Positions 30,394 through 42,050 of a stretch of DNA of 60,000 bases are shown one piece after another; positions within the stretch are counted from its first letter, which is position 1, and each line of letters opens with the position of its first letter. The translations under genes and the position numbers were made by a program. Source of the DNA: Gnetum montanum. Its lineage: Eukaryota > Streptophyta > Gnetopsida > Gnetales > Gnetaceae. The stretch spans positions 411,790-471,789 of the forward strand of contig MNCI01003715.1 of assembly GCA_015680685.1 (NCBI GenBank), read 5' to 3'. Under the pieces are notes generated by a model. That model did no database searches. It saw only the letters and a list, made by a program, of their open reading frames with translations, and was not told where the DNA came from.

Positions 30394-32410
30394 TTAAGGG
30401 TTGGTGGAACTACCTTGGGTTACCTTGGGGATAAGGTAACCGTCGGGGTGCTTGCTGTTTGTTAAGTCGTGGGTTGACTGCATACACCCTAGAATCTTGC
30501 AGATGTGAGATTATTGGGAAACATCCTTTAGGATGGTCATACTGGCATATCTCACATCCACCGTCATTGTCCGTATCAAAATCCAAAACCTCTTCGGTGA
30601 TAGCCATTTTTCCCTTACCTTTGTTATGTGCATGGTCCAAATCCCTCTTCTTCTTTTTATCATAATCAATACTTCGCTTCTTAGACTCCTCTACGATTTT
30701 TAAAATGGTTTCAAATCTACTATCTAAGGAGTCCCACATTTGATCTACCTTAGCCGACACTTTTGTTGTTAATTTCTGAAGCCACAAGGTTTTCCTACTC
30801 ACCAACTCTTTGAGTGGTGACTCATCCTCCTCCTCACAGAATCTCACTCCCCTCTTTCAGAGGAAAGGATCGTAGTTATACTCTTCCTTTCTTTCTCTCT
30901 TACGTAGCTCTCCTTCTTCCTTAGCTACTTGCTCCAACAATCTATGAACCTCATGGTACCGAAGCTTTGATAATCTCCCTTGGGCATATGTTCCAAGGGT
31001 TCTCCTGGTTTCATGTCTTAGCCCATCTACGAGATGACGTAGTTGATCCCGTTGTGCATAACCATGGCTCGGGCAACGATGTAATAGTGCATAATATTGA
31101 CCCACGATAGCATCCAAGCATTCGTGATTACCCTGCTTCCATCCTTGGATCTACTTTCACAGGTTGGACACTCGGGAGTACGTCTGATATTCATCATTAA
31201 ACAGTTTTAGCATTGTACTCCACCTTTGAATAGATTTCGACTCTAAGGATTGGTACCAAATTTTTGCTTCTTTTATAAGTGTCCTTAGAAACAACTTTAA
31301 CTTTTGCCACTCATTTTCAATATTCTTCAAGGCATAGGCATCGTGAATTGCTTGTAAGTGGTTCTGCAGATCAGCATTGTATCCCCCCTCAAATCATGGG
31401 ATATTATTCATGTCTTGTCTCTTGATTCGGCTATCTTTTTGGTGCCTTGTAGGTATTTTACCGGCCACTGTGATGTCTAACATGATTCAGGTTGCAAGTA
31501 GGGGTTCGTCATGGTCATTTCTCTCATGGCATTTGTGATGCCTATGCGGTTCCCTACTTTCCCTTCTTCCATGTCGTGATTCCCTAGAATTCCCTCATCC
31601 TCGCTCTTAACTCTCTCGTCGAGCTCTCTCATTTTGCTTACCCTTATTCTCACAATGAGGTTCCTTATGACTACATCCTAATGTTCAAGAAGAGGATGAA
31701 TGTGATGATGAAGGGGAAGAGGAAGGAGAACCATTGCCATGACGATGCTTCCAACCCTCTCTTCGGTGGTCTCAACCTCGATCATGATGATGATTAGAAT
31801 GCTCATCCTTATCTTGTGTTTGTGTTCCCTCGTTGAACACTTGGTGTTCATGGAAATCAGAACCAGGGTTGTGTATCATGGAGCGAAGGTTTTGATACAC
31901 CACCTCCTCACTATCGTTAGGAGGGGGAACATCATTTTGTGGAGAACCTATTGAAATAGGTTCACCACCCTTAATTTCTCTTATGACGAATGAAGCATTA
32001 TGGGGTCTTTTGTCCTTCAACGATGTGTGGTAACTCTCCTGCCACGAGTCCCATTGATGTTGCGCTTCTGTGGGATGGTAGTTCCTTGTGTTGTAATCGC
32101 ATGCAACGTACTCAGTGTATAATTGTGACATGCCTATTCATGCAAGGGCACAAAGGAGCATGTTGGGGGCTCCTCTTTCTGGGGGTAATACTATGTTACC
32201 CTCCAAGTCTCTCCAACACAGTTGTTCATCTTGATGGAAGACAAAGGTAAAGTTGGGTATATATTCATCGTGATGAGTATATACCACACTGAATTGTTGA
32301 GGAACTGGCAGATTTTGGTTATGTGTGTTGTACCGCTGTCTATCTCTAGTGTTGGTCCTAGGCAGTGAAGTGCTTTTGTGTGGAGAAGAAGACATTTTAG
32401 CCTTGTTCAA
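30394..32410 (-). pseudogene. Element C gag
   Basis: Gag of an Athila-like element, collinear with A (45883-47817). The N-terminus reads MSSSPHKSTSLPR, then VVYTHHDEYIPNFTFVFHQD. The capsid part includes VGQYYALLHRCPSHGYAQRD and LRHLVDGLRHETRRTLGTYA (31117-30857). The C-terminal part (30847-30410) has a Lys-rich coil and a zinc-knuckle-like CEICQYDHPKGC. A Pro/Gln-rich linker follows (30319-30056). Several frameshifts and stops. Plus-strand ORFs here are shadows. Confidence 0.8.
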
Positions 32411-32517
32411 TGTGTTGTTTGTCGTTATGTTATTTTTCTCTTGATTAACCCTAAGGGTTCATTTTAGCTCCCAATGATGTGGATGATTTCCTATGTTCTA
32501 CGTAGTAAACAAACAAC

Positions 32518-32541
32518 AAAGTCCCCAACAACAACACCAAT
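32518..32541 (-). other. Primer binding site of element C
   Basis: On the minus strand the LTR end CCACTCATCA is followed by TTGGTGTTGTTGTTGGGGAC, a decayed form of the TGGCGCCGTTGCCGGGGA-type site usual in Athila elements. Confidence 0.65.
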
Positions 32542-32807
32542 GATGAGTGGTAAGGTACCCCTACACTCAACCATACAAATACGAGCGTCTCACGCACGAT
32601 CCAGTCGAACTCCAAGGACTAAGTGCTTATGCGCCTTATGGAACACTTAAGGTTAATCAATCGTTGTCTTCCCAAACTTACTTGTATCGTTATGGTTGTA
32701 TGGTTAAGTAAGTCTGAGGTATATGATTTTTATGTCTTTTATCTTTTTATCACCTATGCAAAGAGAGGAAAGGGACGTCATCCAAAAAGTCTGTGTCACA
32801 ATCATCA
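32541..32807 (-). mobile_element. 5' LTR of element C (right edge uncertain)
   Basis: On plus it begins TGATGAGTGGTAAGGTACCC and resembles the reversed LTR ends of A, D and G. Similarity to A continues to about 32790 (TTTTTATGTCTTTTATCTTT block). TCATCA at 32802-32807 could be the LTR start, giving only 267 bp; another TCATCA lies at about 32978. A truncation is likely. Confidence 0.55.
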
Positions 32808-34466
32808 CCACTTATGTGGCCCCCACAGCAGTCGCAGAGTCACGCTGCGTGGAGGTGGCCTAGGATGTGTGCATGCCTCTGGTGACCTCCTCTTCCTCCT
32901 CCTCCTCGTCTACCATTCCTCTCCACTTTTTGTGATCCATGATTTCTTTCAATGTTCATACTCTTCCGGTGTCATCATGAAAGTGTTAAGTTCTTTCAAT
33001 GTTCTTACTTATGTGGCCCCCACAGTAGTAACCTATTTGCTAGCTGTAATCGTGGGAATTCACTCTAACACAGGACATTATACTCATTTTTAATTATTCT
33101 TTCATTGCATAAATTTATGATTTTTTACCACATAAACTTATAATTTTTTACAGTGTTTAATGACTTAATCATTGATATCACAATTAATGGCTGACTGAAC
33201 TTTGATGATGAGGCGGTTTAACTAGCATTTCAAACCTTTTTGATTTTTTATGATTTTGACAAGGAAAATTTGGATTAATTTGCAATTCAAATTAATTTTT
33301 TTTAAAAATAAAAACACTGTGTTCTGTCTGATCAACTTGCTAAAACATTTTATAGTTATGATGTTTGTCTTCTGCCCTTCACATCTATTTCACTGGACTT
33401 GGTTGTTGAATTTGCAAATTATGGTTTTTCATCATAAATGTATTGCTTATTAATAGATTGGAAGATGAGACTTCTACTACAAGGAATAAAAAGGAAAAAG
33501 ACATTAGCAGAAGTAATTTTCTATGAATAAAAAATATTTAATCAAGTTTTAAAATGCTTAAAATTAAAAATATTGATATATTTTAAAAATGAGATGATTT
33601 TTTTTGTTTTTCTTTTTGCACTCATTATAGTTCTTCCCTAGTTATTGCTAAAGCCAAGTAGAGAATTTTTCCAGTTTTTTAATCATTGGCATCAACAACA
33701 GGACCTCTCTTCTTTGGGAATTTGAACCCATCTAGCTATTTTTATTCTAAAATAATGAAAGCCTAATCTTGCATGGCTAATTTAACATATAGAAGAAGAT
33801 AAGTTGCTATGGCATCAATAAGTTGCTAATCTTGCATGGCTAATTTAACATATAGGAGAAGATAAATAAGTTTCTTTTTCATTGATGCCTGGTATAATGC
33901 TATTGAGATATTCTAATGTTTCTTCTTAATAATGATGCTTTTGATATTCTTTTGGGCCTGTTTTATGTCATAATGTAGAATCTTCATGTGAATGTTCCAA
34001 TTTTTTTTGAGCTGAATCATTCAATTATGGAATTTTTTTTTATTATGTAGCAATTAAGGCTTTCTTTATATTAAGAGAGACTATGAACATATGCTACAAA
34101 TTGACAAAGAGATTTTAAGAAAACACCAACTCATATTTTACCTGCCCAAATTCTTCCACCAAAATATGTTTGTGACCTTCTGTTTTCTTCTAAAAACTAA
34201 GATGGAAAAAACTGTTTTGCTTGCTGGGCCTTTTGTATCTTCGGTAATTGTGTTGTTTATAAAAAACTGATCACTTCCCTATGAAGTAAAGCGTTGCCTT
34301 GAGTGCATCTTTTTTACCTGTAAAAATATTTTTTTTCCAGCTGAACTTGCTCTAAGAATTGTGAAATTGGCTATTTTTTATCTCGTAAAATTTGCTACGC
34401 AGTTCTTTGTTCCTAGATACACCGCCTTTACAAGACTTGCATGCTTATTTTTCTAGATCACATATG
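32808..34466. other. Non-coding AT-rich stretch with local duplications
   Basis: No credible gene; the 156-residue plus ORF at 32623-33093 crosses the LTR edge and has no family signal. ACTTATGTGGCCCCCACAG occurs at 32810 and 33006. The minus strand at 32880-32960 has a short acidic Glu run. A ~65-bp tandem duplication lies at 33763-33868. Confidence 0.5.
33763..33868 (+). repeat. Tandem duplication, ~62-65 bp
   Basis: CTAATCTTGCATGGCTAATT followed by TAACATATAGRAGAAGATAA occurs twice, one base differing. Confidence 0.85.
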
Positions 34467-34852
34467 TGTTAGCAGATCTGGTAGCAAAATATGAAATGAG
34501 ATGAAAATAAAGAGCAATTGAACCACAGGCAATTGCAGAAAACCAAAAACAATAATAGCAAGCTTTATTGTATTTATCGGAAATCACAGACATTCAACTC
34601 TCAACTCATGTGTATATGATCGATCCCAGGACAAACTTAAATAGCCACATCTAGGGTTACAAAATTGGAAACATCTAAAATTAACTGAGATAGATCTTCA
34701 CAACACATTTAGAAGTCTTATGTCATCTTTAGGGAAAATTCTAAAACTATTGAACGATAGAAACAGAAAGTGTAGTTCATGAATAATCAACTGCTAATTC
34801 ATTGTTGTGATCTACTGCTTCACAGTTATTTTTATGGTAACCATGGCCAACA
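34467..34852 (-). mobile_element. 3' LTR of copia element
   Basis: TGTTAGCAGATC...GGCCAACA on plus, i.e. TGTTGGCC...CTAACA on its own strand. Adjacent ATCTCCCACTTGGAG is the reverse of the copia polypurine tract CCAAGTGGGAGAT. Confidence 0.93.
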
Positions 34853-34929
34853 ATCTCCCACTTGGAGATTTTGATTGAGGATCAATCATATCTCCACACC
34901 ATCCTTTCTACCTTGCCATTCTATGTTGC

Positions 34930-35750
34930 TTATGTTATTTCTAGGCCATATGAGGATCTACTCCAGTCAAACTTGTCCATGTTAATTAGCTTGGTCAGAA
35001 CATCTACAAGATTGTCCTTGGTGTGTATCTTCTGCATATCCACACTTCCATCTTCTACTATGTTACGAACAAAGTGAAATTGTACGCCTATGTGTTTTGT
35101 CCTTGAATGAAAGGCTGGATTCTTTGCAATACGTAAGGTGCTTTTTATCACAAAACAAAGGAATCTTCTCTTGTTTGTGTCCAAGCTCCTCTGACAACCT
35201 TTGAATCCAAATTTGTTCCTTACAAGCTTGTGTAGCTACCATGTACTCTACTTCTATTGTAGATAATGCTACTATTGTTTGCAATCTTGATACCCAGCTT
35301 ATAGCTCCTCCTGCAAGTGTAAACACATAGCTTGTAGTAGATTTTCTTTTATCTAGATCACCTGCAAAATCTGAATCCACATAACCTTTCATAGTAAATT
35401 CAGATCCTCCATAACATAATGCAACATCTGAGGTACCCTTAATGTATCTCAGGATTCTCTTAACAGTACTCCAATGCTCTCATCCAGGATTTTCCATGTA
35501 CCGACTAACTGCTCCCACTGCTTGTGCAATGTCTGGTCTTGTATAAATCATAGTAAACTTTAGGCTTCCCACTGCTAATGCATATGGTACTCGAGACATC
35601 TCATTCCTCTCTACTTCATTGCTAGGACACATCTCAAAGGATAATTTGAAATTAATAGGAAGTGGGGTAGAAATTGGCTTACAATCTTGCATGTTGAAGC
35701 GTCGCAAGATCTTACCCAAGTAATTTTTTTGAGAAAGCCAAATCTTCTTG
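34930..35750 (-). pseudogene. Copia RNase H and RT C-terminus
   Basis: After the RT core the pol frame continues with LGKILRRFNMQDCKPISTPL, then the RNase H: GYVDSDFAGDLDKRKSTTSY, AISWVSRLQTIVALSTIEVE, YMVATQACKEQIWIQRLSEE, and the end VDVLTKLINMDKF with stop TAA at 34930-34932. D, E and D residues of RNase H are visible. Frame breaks lie near 35478 and 35100. Confidence 0.88.
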
Positions 35751-36610
35751 TTATTTCTGTCTTAGTGAATCTGCATCCCTAGAATCTTGTTTGCTAGTCC
35801 CAAGTCTTTCATATCAAATTCCCTAGCCAACTGTGCCTTTAATTCTTGGATTTTCTCTTTGTTGGGACCTACAACCAACATGTCATCCACATACAATAGC
35901 AAAATGATGAAATCTTCATCAAACCTCTTGAAATATGTACAAGGGTCTACACTGAGTCTATTGTACCCAAGGCTCATGATATACGAGTCAAATATCTTGT
36001 ACCAACACCTTGGTGCCTGTTTGAGATCGTACAGAGATTTGTTCAAGTTGCAAACCAACTTCTCTTTGCCTTCTTCTGCAAAACCTTCTAGTTGGAGCAT
36101 ATACATCTCTTCTTCAAGATCTCCATGCAAAAAAGCAATTTTCACATCTAGTTGTTCTAGATGAAGATCAAATGTAGCACACATTGCTAGGACTACTCTG
36201 ACTGTTGTAAGTCTAACCACAGGAGAAAATATCTGGTTGAAGTCAATTCCTTCTTTTTGAGTGTATCCATTTACCACCAATCTTGCACAATATCGCTCCA
36301 CTTGGTCATTACTATCATGTTTGATCTTGTAGACCCATTTTTTTCCAATAGCCTTTCTTCCTTGTGGTAGTGTAACAAGATCCCATGTCTTGTTTTTGTG
36401 TAAAGCTTCAATCTCCTCTTGCATTGCTACCATCCACAAAGACACATATGGACTTTTGAGAGCCTCATGTAAAGTTGAGGGCTCTCCATCCTCTGTTAAA
36501 AGGAAGTATGAACTTCATAAGCTTCAAACTTGACTAGTTCTTTCTTTTCATACATTGATCTTGCTTCAAAAGTAACTAGAGCTTCAGCTTTTGTCTTATC
36601 TTCTACCTAA
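35751..36610 (-). pseudogene. Copia reverse transcriptase
   Basis: Standard copia RT: MQEEIEALHKNKTWDLVTLP, KWVYKIKHDSNDQVERYCAR, LDVKIAFLHGDLEEEMYMLQ, LVCNLNKSLYDLKQAPRCWY, and catalytic LLLYVDDMLVVG near 35880. The stretch 36445-35762 is stop-free. A stop at 35762-35764 and a frame break near 36500 disable the polyprotein. Confidence 0.92.
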
Positions 36611-37569
36611 ATTTTAGTAGTCTCAAAATTATCCTTTAAAGTGCTAGCATCTCCCTTCTCTTGCATTTTATCTTCTATAAATATCACATCTCTGTTGATG
36701 GAAACCTTGTGGGTAGTGGGATCCCACAGCCGATACCCCTTAACTCCATCAGCATACCCTAAGAAGATACATTTTTTGGACTTTGGGTCCAACTTTGATC
36801 TTTCTTGGTCATTGTACATCACATACACAGAACTTCCAAATGTATGGAGATGAGAATAAATAGCTAGCTTACCAGTCCACATTTCTATTGGTGTTTTTAG
36901 ATCAATTGCAATTGATGGAGACTGATTGATTAAATAGCAAGCCGTATTAATTGCTCCTTCCCAAAATGACTTGGTTAGATTTGCATCCTTCAACATTGAT
37001 CTTGTTTTTTCCAAAAAGGTTCTATTCATCTGTTCTACCACTACATTTTGTTGAGGAGTGTGTGTCATTATGAACTGCCTCTTGATGCCTTCTTGCTAAC
37101 AAAATGCATTAAATTCATCAATTTTATATTCTCCTTTATTATCTATCCTTAGACATTTGAGACTTTATTCAAACTCAAGTTCTACTTGCGCTCTAAAAAC
37201 TTTGAAGACTAAAAAGACATTTTCCTTCCTTTTTATTGGATACACCCAACATCTCTTGGAGAAATCATCAATGAAAGATACAAAGTATCTTGCTCCTCCT
37301 AGGGAAGTCACTGGTGCTTGCCAAACATCAGAGTGTAGCAAGTCCAAGATGCCTCTACTCTTAGCTATATATGTGCTAAACTTTAATCTATGTTGCTTAC
37401 TAGTAACACAATGCTCACAAAATTGTAAACATACCGAATTGAGCCCAAGAAGAAGTCTCTGTTTAGAGAGAATCTGCAAACCTTGTTCTAACATATGACT
37501 AAGCTTTCGATGCCACAACATTCTCAATTCTTCTTCCAAACTAGTTGATGCAATAGAAGACTCTTCCAC
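36607..37569 (-). pseudogene. Copia integrase
   Basis: GAG-pre-integrase HHCC motif (LWHRKLSHMLEQGLQIL, FCEHCVTSKQHRLKF), then the core with DLLHSDVW, LRIDNKGEY and VVVEQMNRTFLEK: all three acidic residues (D, D, E) are visible. Downstream TFGSSVYVMY and CIFLGYADGVKGYRLW are typical of copia integrase C-termini. Stops near 37163 and 37098 and a frame break near 36600. Confidence 0.9.
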
Positions 37570-37938
37570 TTAATGTGTGTTCCCCATAAGCATGTACAGA
37601 TTTGCAACAACCTTTTCTACCTTCATTACCACAAGAGCACCTTTGGTAATCTTTAGGATTCCATTCTCTATACAATTTTTGCACCCAACATCATCTAGTT
37701 GTCCTAAAGACAGTAGATTTTTCTTCAGGCCCTCCACATGTCGTACCTCTTGTATGGTGCAAATAGTGCCATCATACATCTTTATCTTGACAGTACCAAT
37801 ACTAGTGATTTTCAAAGCATGATCATCTCCCATATACATAGATCCTTATGAGATTGGTTTGTAGTGATAAAATCATTCTCTCTGAGAGGTCATGTGCCAT
37901 GTTGCTCTTGAATCCAAGATCCAAGCATCAATGAGCTT
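37570..37938 (-). pseudogene. Copia protease
   Basis: The motif near 37900 reads WILDSRATWHMT: Asp-Ser-Arg-Ala where Asp-Ser-Gly-Ala is expected, so the active-site Gly is lost. TSIGTVKIKMYDGTICTIQE and VRHVEGLKKNLLSLGQLDDV follow, standard for this domain. Two stops lie between it and the motif's downstream part. Confidence 0.85.
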
Positions 37939-38772
37939 CTATCTGCCTTTAGCAATAGTTGCCTCACTGTATAGAACATCACCGTCATATGAGGTACTTG
38001 CCACATTCCCTTGAGGATTCTTTTCATTACTCTTCTTGTTCCAACACTCCTTCTTTAGGTGTCCTATCTTGCCACAGCTGTAGTAAGTGATGTTTCTCCT
38101 TCTACTTCTTAACTTGGATCTACCATGAATTTGGTTCCAATTGGAACCATGTTCCATGGATCTCCCTCTCATCATTGTTAAGGTCTCCACCTTGTTTGCC
38201 AACCTATCTTCCTTGTTCTTGCATCGACTTTCTTCTTCAAGAACTGCAGCTGCAACCTCGTCGAAGACAAGAGCATCCATAAGGACATTGTTGGTCAAGT
38301 TGATGATGAGTTGATCATATGAATTAGGTAGACTTTGAAGTAGAATTTCTGCATGTTCACCTGCATCTACTTTATAGCCCAATGATGTGATTTGAGCAAA
38401 TAAAGTATTTGGGGTGTTGATATGTTCAGTTACCGATGAGATTTCTGCCATACAAAGAGTGTAAAGTTTTCTCTTCAAGAAGATTTTGTTGTCGAGTGAT
38501 TTAGCCTTGTACAGCTTCGTCAAAGTGTCCCATATTTCCTTTACCGTCTTCTTTTTTGCAATACTTGAAAGAACCCCATCTGCCAGTGCTAAGTGTAAAT
38601 TAGCAATAGCATTTCCATCCATTTCATTCCACTTGCTGTCATCCATGACCTCTCGCGACCTTTCTCCAATAGCTGCCAAGCAATTATCTTTACACAAAAT
38701 TGCTTGTATCTTTATTTTCCACAATGTGAAGTTGCTTCCATTGAACTTCTCTATTTTTTATTTGCCAACCAT
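37939..38772 (-). pseudogene. Copia gag
   Basis: UBN2-type gag. ATG at 38772 is followed after three codons by an in-frame TAA, then KIEKFNGSNFTLWKIKIQAI, and runs open to 37939. KTVKEIWDTLTKLYKAKSLD and the zinc knuckle YYSCGKIGHLKKEC (first Cys is Tyr) are visible. Length about 275 residues, normal for the family. Confidence 0.9.
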
Positions 38773-38827
38773 TTTGTAAAATTTGTATGCACGATCTGTA
38801 AAACTTCCATGGACTATGAACTTGGGA

Positions 38828-38840
38828 GCTTCGATACCAC
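38828..38840 (-). other. Copia primer binding site
   Basis: GTGGTATCGAAGC on the minus strand, just inside the 5' LTR; close to the tRNA-iMet site TGGTATCAGAGC. Confidence 0.85.
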
Positions 38841-39227
38841 TATTAGCAGATCTAGTAGCAAAATATGAAATGAGATGAAAATAAAGAGCAATTGAACCAT
38901 AGGCAATTGCAGAAAACCCAAAACAATAATAGCAAGCTTTATTGTATTTCTCAGAAATCACAGACATTCAACTCTCAACTCATGTGTATATGACCAATCC
39001 CAGGACAGACTTAAATAGCCACATCTAGGGTTACAAAATTGGAAACATCTAAAATTAACTAAGATAGATCTTCACAACACATTGAGAAGTCTTATGTCAT
39101 CTTTAGGGAAAATTCTAAAACTATCAGATGATAGAAACAGAAAGTTTAGTTCATGAATAATCAACTGCTAATTCATTGCTATGATCTACCGCTTCATAGT
39201 TATTTTTTATGGTAACCATGACCAACA
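38841..39227 (-). mobile_element. 5' LTR of copia element
   Basis: 387 bp, TATTAGCAGATC...GACCAACA on plus, about 94-95% identical to 34467-34852 by eye. The ORF at 38758-38967 is LTR/leader sequence. Confidence 0.93.
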
Positions 39228-39683
39228 ATATGTCGACCACCCTCCAGGTAGAAGTGTGAATTGAATACTATGAGAAGACTTTGAGTAGTGGACCCAATTT
39301 GTGGAGAAATTCCAGTTTGTTGAATCAATAAAAATAATTGAGTAATTGTCAAATAATTAAATAACTTCCTCAAACGTAACGTTGACTAAATTACATGGCT
39401 TTGTAAGATGGTTTGTTTTTTCAAAATCATCATTTAGAGGCTTTTAAATTTGATTGATTTATTTGAAATATTAATTTTTTAAATAATTTTTTCAAAAATT
39501 CATAATAGTTCTACTCTTCTTCAATATATTCAAAAAAAGTTATAAAATTTTAGTTTTAGTAGGACTATAAATTTTCAAGGGCCTTTCCTTTAAATTTGTA
39601 TAAATATATAGGAGTGTTGAAACTGAAATAATTGAAACATAGGTACACCCTAAGATTTATACAAGTTTATAACCTAATGTTAT
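39228..39683. other. AT-rich flank, no gene
   Basis: Non-coding; contains the left member of a direct repeat (39656-39683) that also follows the LINE. Confidence 0.5.
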
Positions 39684-39702
39684 TGAATTTATAATAGATC
39701 TA

Positions 39703-40450
39703 TTGTTCTTCAATATAGGCCTTATTAGTAGGCTTAGACGGAAGCGAGCTGGAAACTTTATATCTAGTCTTAATATGGCTTTTGATTTCGTTCTCCTTCA
39801 AGAAATTAAGATCTCAGCCGACCTTTTATCCTATTCCACCCATTGGTTTCTTCCTCACTCCACAATCCTAACAACATCCCATGCGAGTGGGAAAGGAGGC
39901 ATGGCCATTCTCCTCTCACCCTACTGGAAAACTAAAATCCTTCAAAGTGGTTTTGATTCTGGGCATAGAGTTTCCTGGGCCACCTTCTCATCCTTGCATG
40001 GCCCTTTTGGCATTTACTCAATTTATGCCCCAAATCACTCCACAGAACGGGATCTCCTTTGGCAAGGACTTGCAACTTCTCTTCCCCCAATGCCTTGGAT
40101 TTTTAGGGGAGATTTTAATATGGTTGAATTCCCTCATGATAAGCTCGGAACAGTGTTTCTTCAATTGCCCAATCTCAAGTATCAAACTTGGTCCACCTTT
40201 AAGAAAATATTTTACCTCTTAGACGGGGTGGACAACTCCATGTGTGTTCCCCTCCATAGATTTACTTGGAGCAATCTCTGTCTTGGGTAGGCTCACATCT
40301 TCAGCAGGTTAGATAGATTCTATTTCTCCACCCTTTCCTTTTGGCAAGCCTTCTCCGCCACTATAGTTCATCACCATGCCACCTTATCCAACCATCTTCC
40401 TATCTCCATATCTATCAAGTTTCAAGGAAGCATTGACCGACAAGAATTCC
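39703..40450 (+). pseudogene. LINE AP-type endonuclease domain
   Basis: Exo-endo-phosphatase fold: FNIGLISRLRRKRAGNFISS, FVLLQEIKI (catalytic Glu), FGIYSIYAPN and WIFRGDFNMVEFP (Asp and Asn of GDFN), then RFTWSN near 40260. Open to 40290, then a stop, after which the frame continues with AHIFSRLDRF. The overlapping ORF at 39881 is a shadow. Confidence 0.85.
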
Positions 40451-42050
40451 ATCTTTTCTGACTACACAACAACTATTTTTCTTCCCCAACTACCCAACTT
40501 CTTCTATCCAACCTTTGGAATGCTGAACCTAGGCCCCTAAATCATGTGGGTTGGATTAATTGGTGGCATCATGCTTTATGTCGAGTACAAAAATTTGCTC
40601 GTTCGTATGGTAAAACGGTGGCTACTCGAGCCAAACATGAATACAACAAAATTCACCTCACTATTGAACATCTCACTAATAAACTAGCTCAAGATCACTT
40701 CAATACTCTAGTTCATGAGGAGCTAGCTAAAACACGTGTTACCTTCCAACATTGGGAAGTGTACCGAGCACAAAGTGCCTTAACTAAAAGTTGGCTCACT
40801 TGGTTAAATATTCAAGATGAACACTGTAAGGAATTTTTTAAATATCTCAATATTTCTTCCCCTTTGCATGCTAGTGACAAAATCTCATGTGATGGTACCA
40901 CCATTACTCACCACAATAGTATCCTCTCTTTTCTTAAGAACGACTACGAAACCCTTTTTGCAACTACCCTAATGGACATCTCTTCGTTCAAGGCTGCCAC
41001 CACTGATTATCATCACCTTATTAATCCCACTATGCTACAAATTCTTGACGTTGATATCACTCTGGTGGAGCTTCAGAAGGCCTGTTCCAAGTTAAGTCAG
41101 GAAAAGGCTCCTGGTTATGATGGGTTTCCCATAGAATTTTTTCAAAATCATCGGGATTTGATGGGAAAGGATCTTTTGTAAGTCATTAACGAGGATCTCT
41201 TAATTGGTTCACTTAGGCCCAATCTAAATCAAGGGGTAATTTGTCTCCTCCCCAAGTCTGGGGATCTAACCGATATCTCCAATTGGCGTCCCATAACTTT
41301 TCTCAATGTGGTGTATAAAATTTGGGTGAAGTGCCTTGCCTTACGACTGAAACAAATTCATGGCCAAATCATATCTCCCTAACAAATATGATTTTTTCCT
41401 AGTAGATATATTTTAGATAATGTGGTCGCGGCGTGGGAAGGTCTCAAGTGAGTTGAGGATGATGGACAAGATATTCTCCTTGTGAAACTTGACTACGCCA
41501 AGGCTTATGACAACATTAAGTGGGATTTTATCTTGCAGATCATGACCTAACTTGGTTTTGGACCTAAGTTCTTGCATATGGTGAAATTCTTATTCTTAGA
41601 TGCTACTGCAAGAATTTTCACTACCTTTGACATTACCTCCCCCTTTCCAATACATAGGTCTATGTGGCAAGGTTGTCCTCTCGTCCCCTATCTCTTTATC
41701 ATCACATCAAACTTTCTTTGTTATCAAATTAACCTAGACATTCAAACTAAAGTTCTCACTGGGGTTTTCCTTTCTTCCTCTCAATAACAACTTCTCAATA
41801 TGCACTTCGTCAATGACTCCTTTTTTCTAGTTCAAAACACAGCCGCCAATTTGCACTGCCTCTTATTAAGGGTGGAGCAATATTGCACTCTCAAGTTTCA
41901 CAATTAATTGGAATAAATCCTTTATTTATAGCTTTAAGGAAAATTACAAACATGTGACCAACTATAATTGAAAGTAGCCTCAGGATCAAGACATCGTGAA
42001 GATTCTAGGAATCCCTTTCCATTTTAGAGGTTCAACATCTATTCTCTGGG
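40451..42050 (+). pseudogene. LINE reverse transcriptase
   Basis: Fingers and palm: KLSQEKAPGYDGFPIEFFQN near 41090-41150, then GVICLLPKSGDLTDISNWRP, VKLDYAKAYDNIKWDFILQI and WQGCPLVPYLF. The usual catalytic FADD box reads MHFVNDSFFLV near 41800, so the first Asp is Asn: the enzyme is dead. Multiple stops and frameshifts (41181, 41381, 41450, 41548, 41785). Confidence 0.85.

Larger units (their letters stand above)
34467..39227 (-). mobile_element. Complete Ty1/copia retrotransposon
   Basis: 4.76-kb element on the minus strand with both LTRs, primer site, polypurine tract and 5-bp target duplication ATATG (34462-34466 and 39228-39232). Gene order gag-PR-IN-RT-RH confirms Ty1/copia. The LTRs (386 and 387 bp) differ at about 21 sites plus one indel by eye, mostly transitions. 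A handful of stops and an altered protease make it non-autonomous now. The flanks (33-34 kb and 39.2-39.7 kb) are AT-rich non-coding DNA. Confidence 0.92.

Noticed and set aside
32623-33093. 156-residue plus-strand ORF as a gene
   Set aside because: It spans the C LTR edge and local duplications, with no recognisable domain and low-complexity Leu runs.
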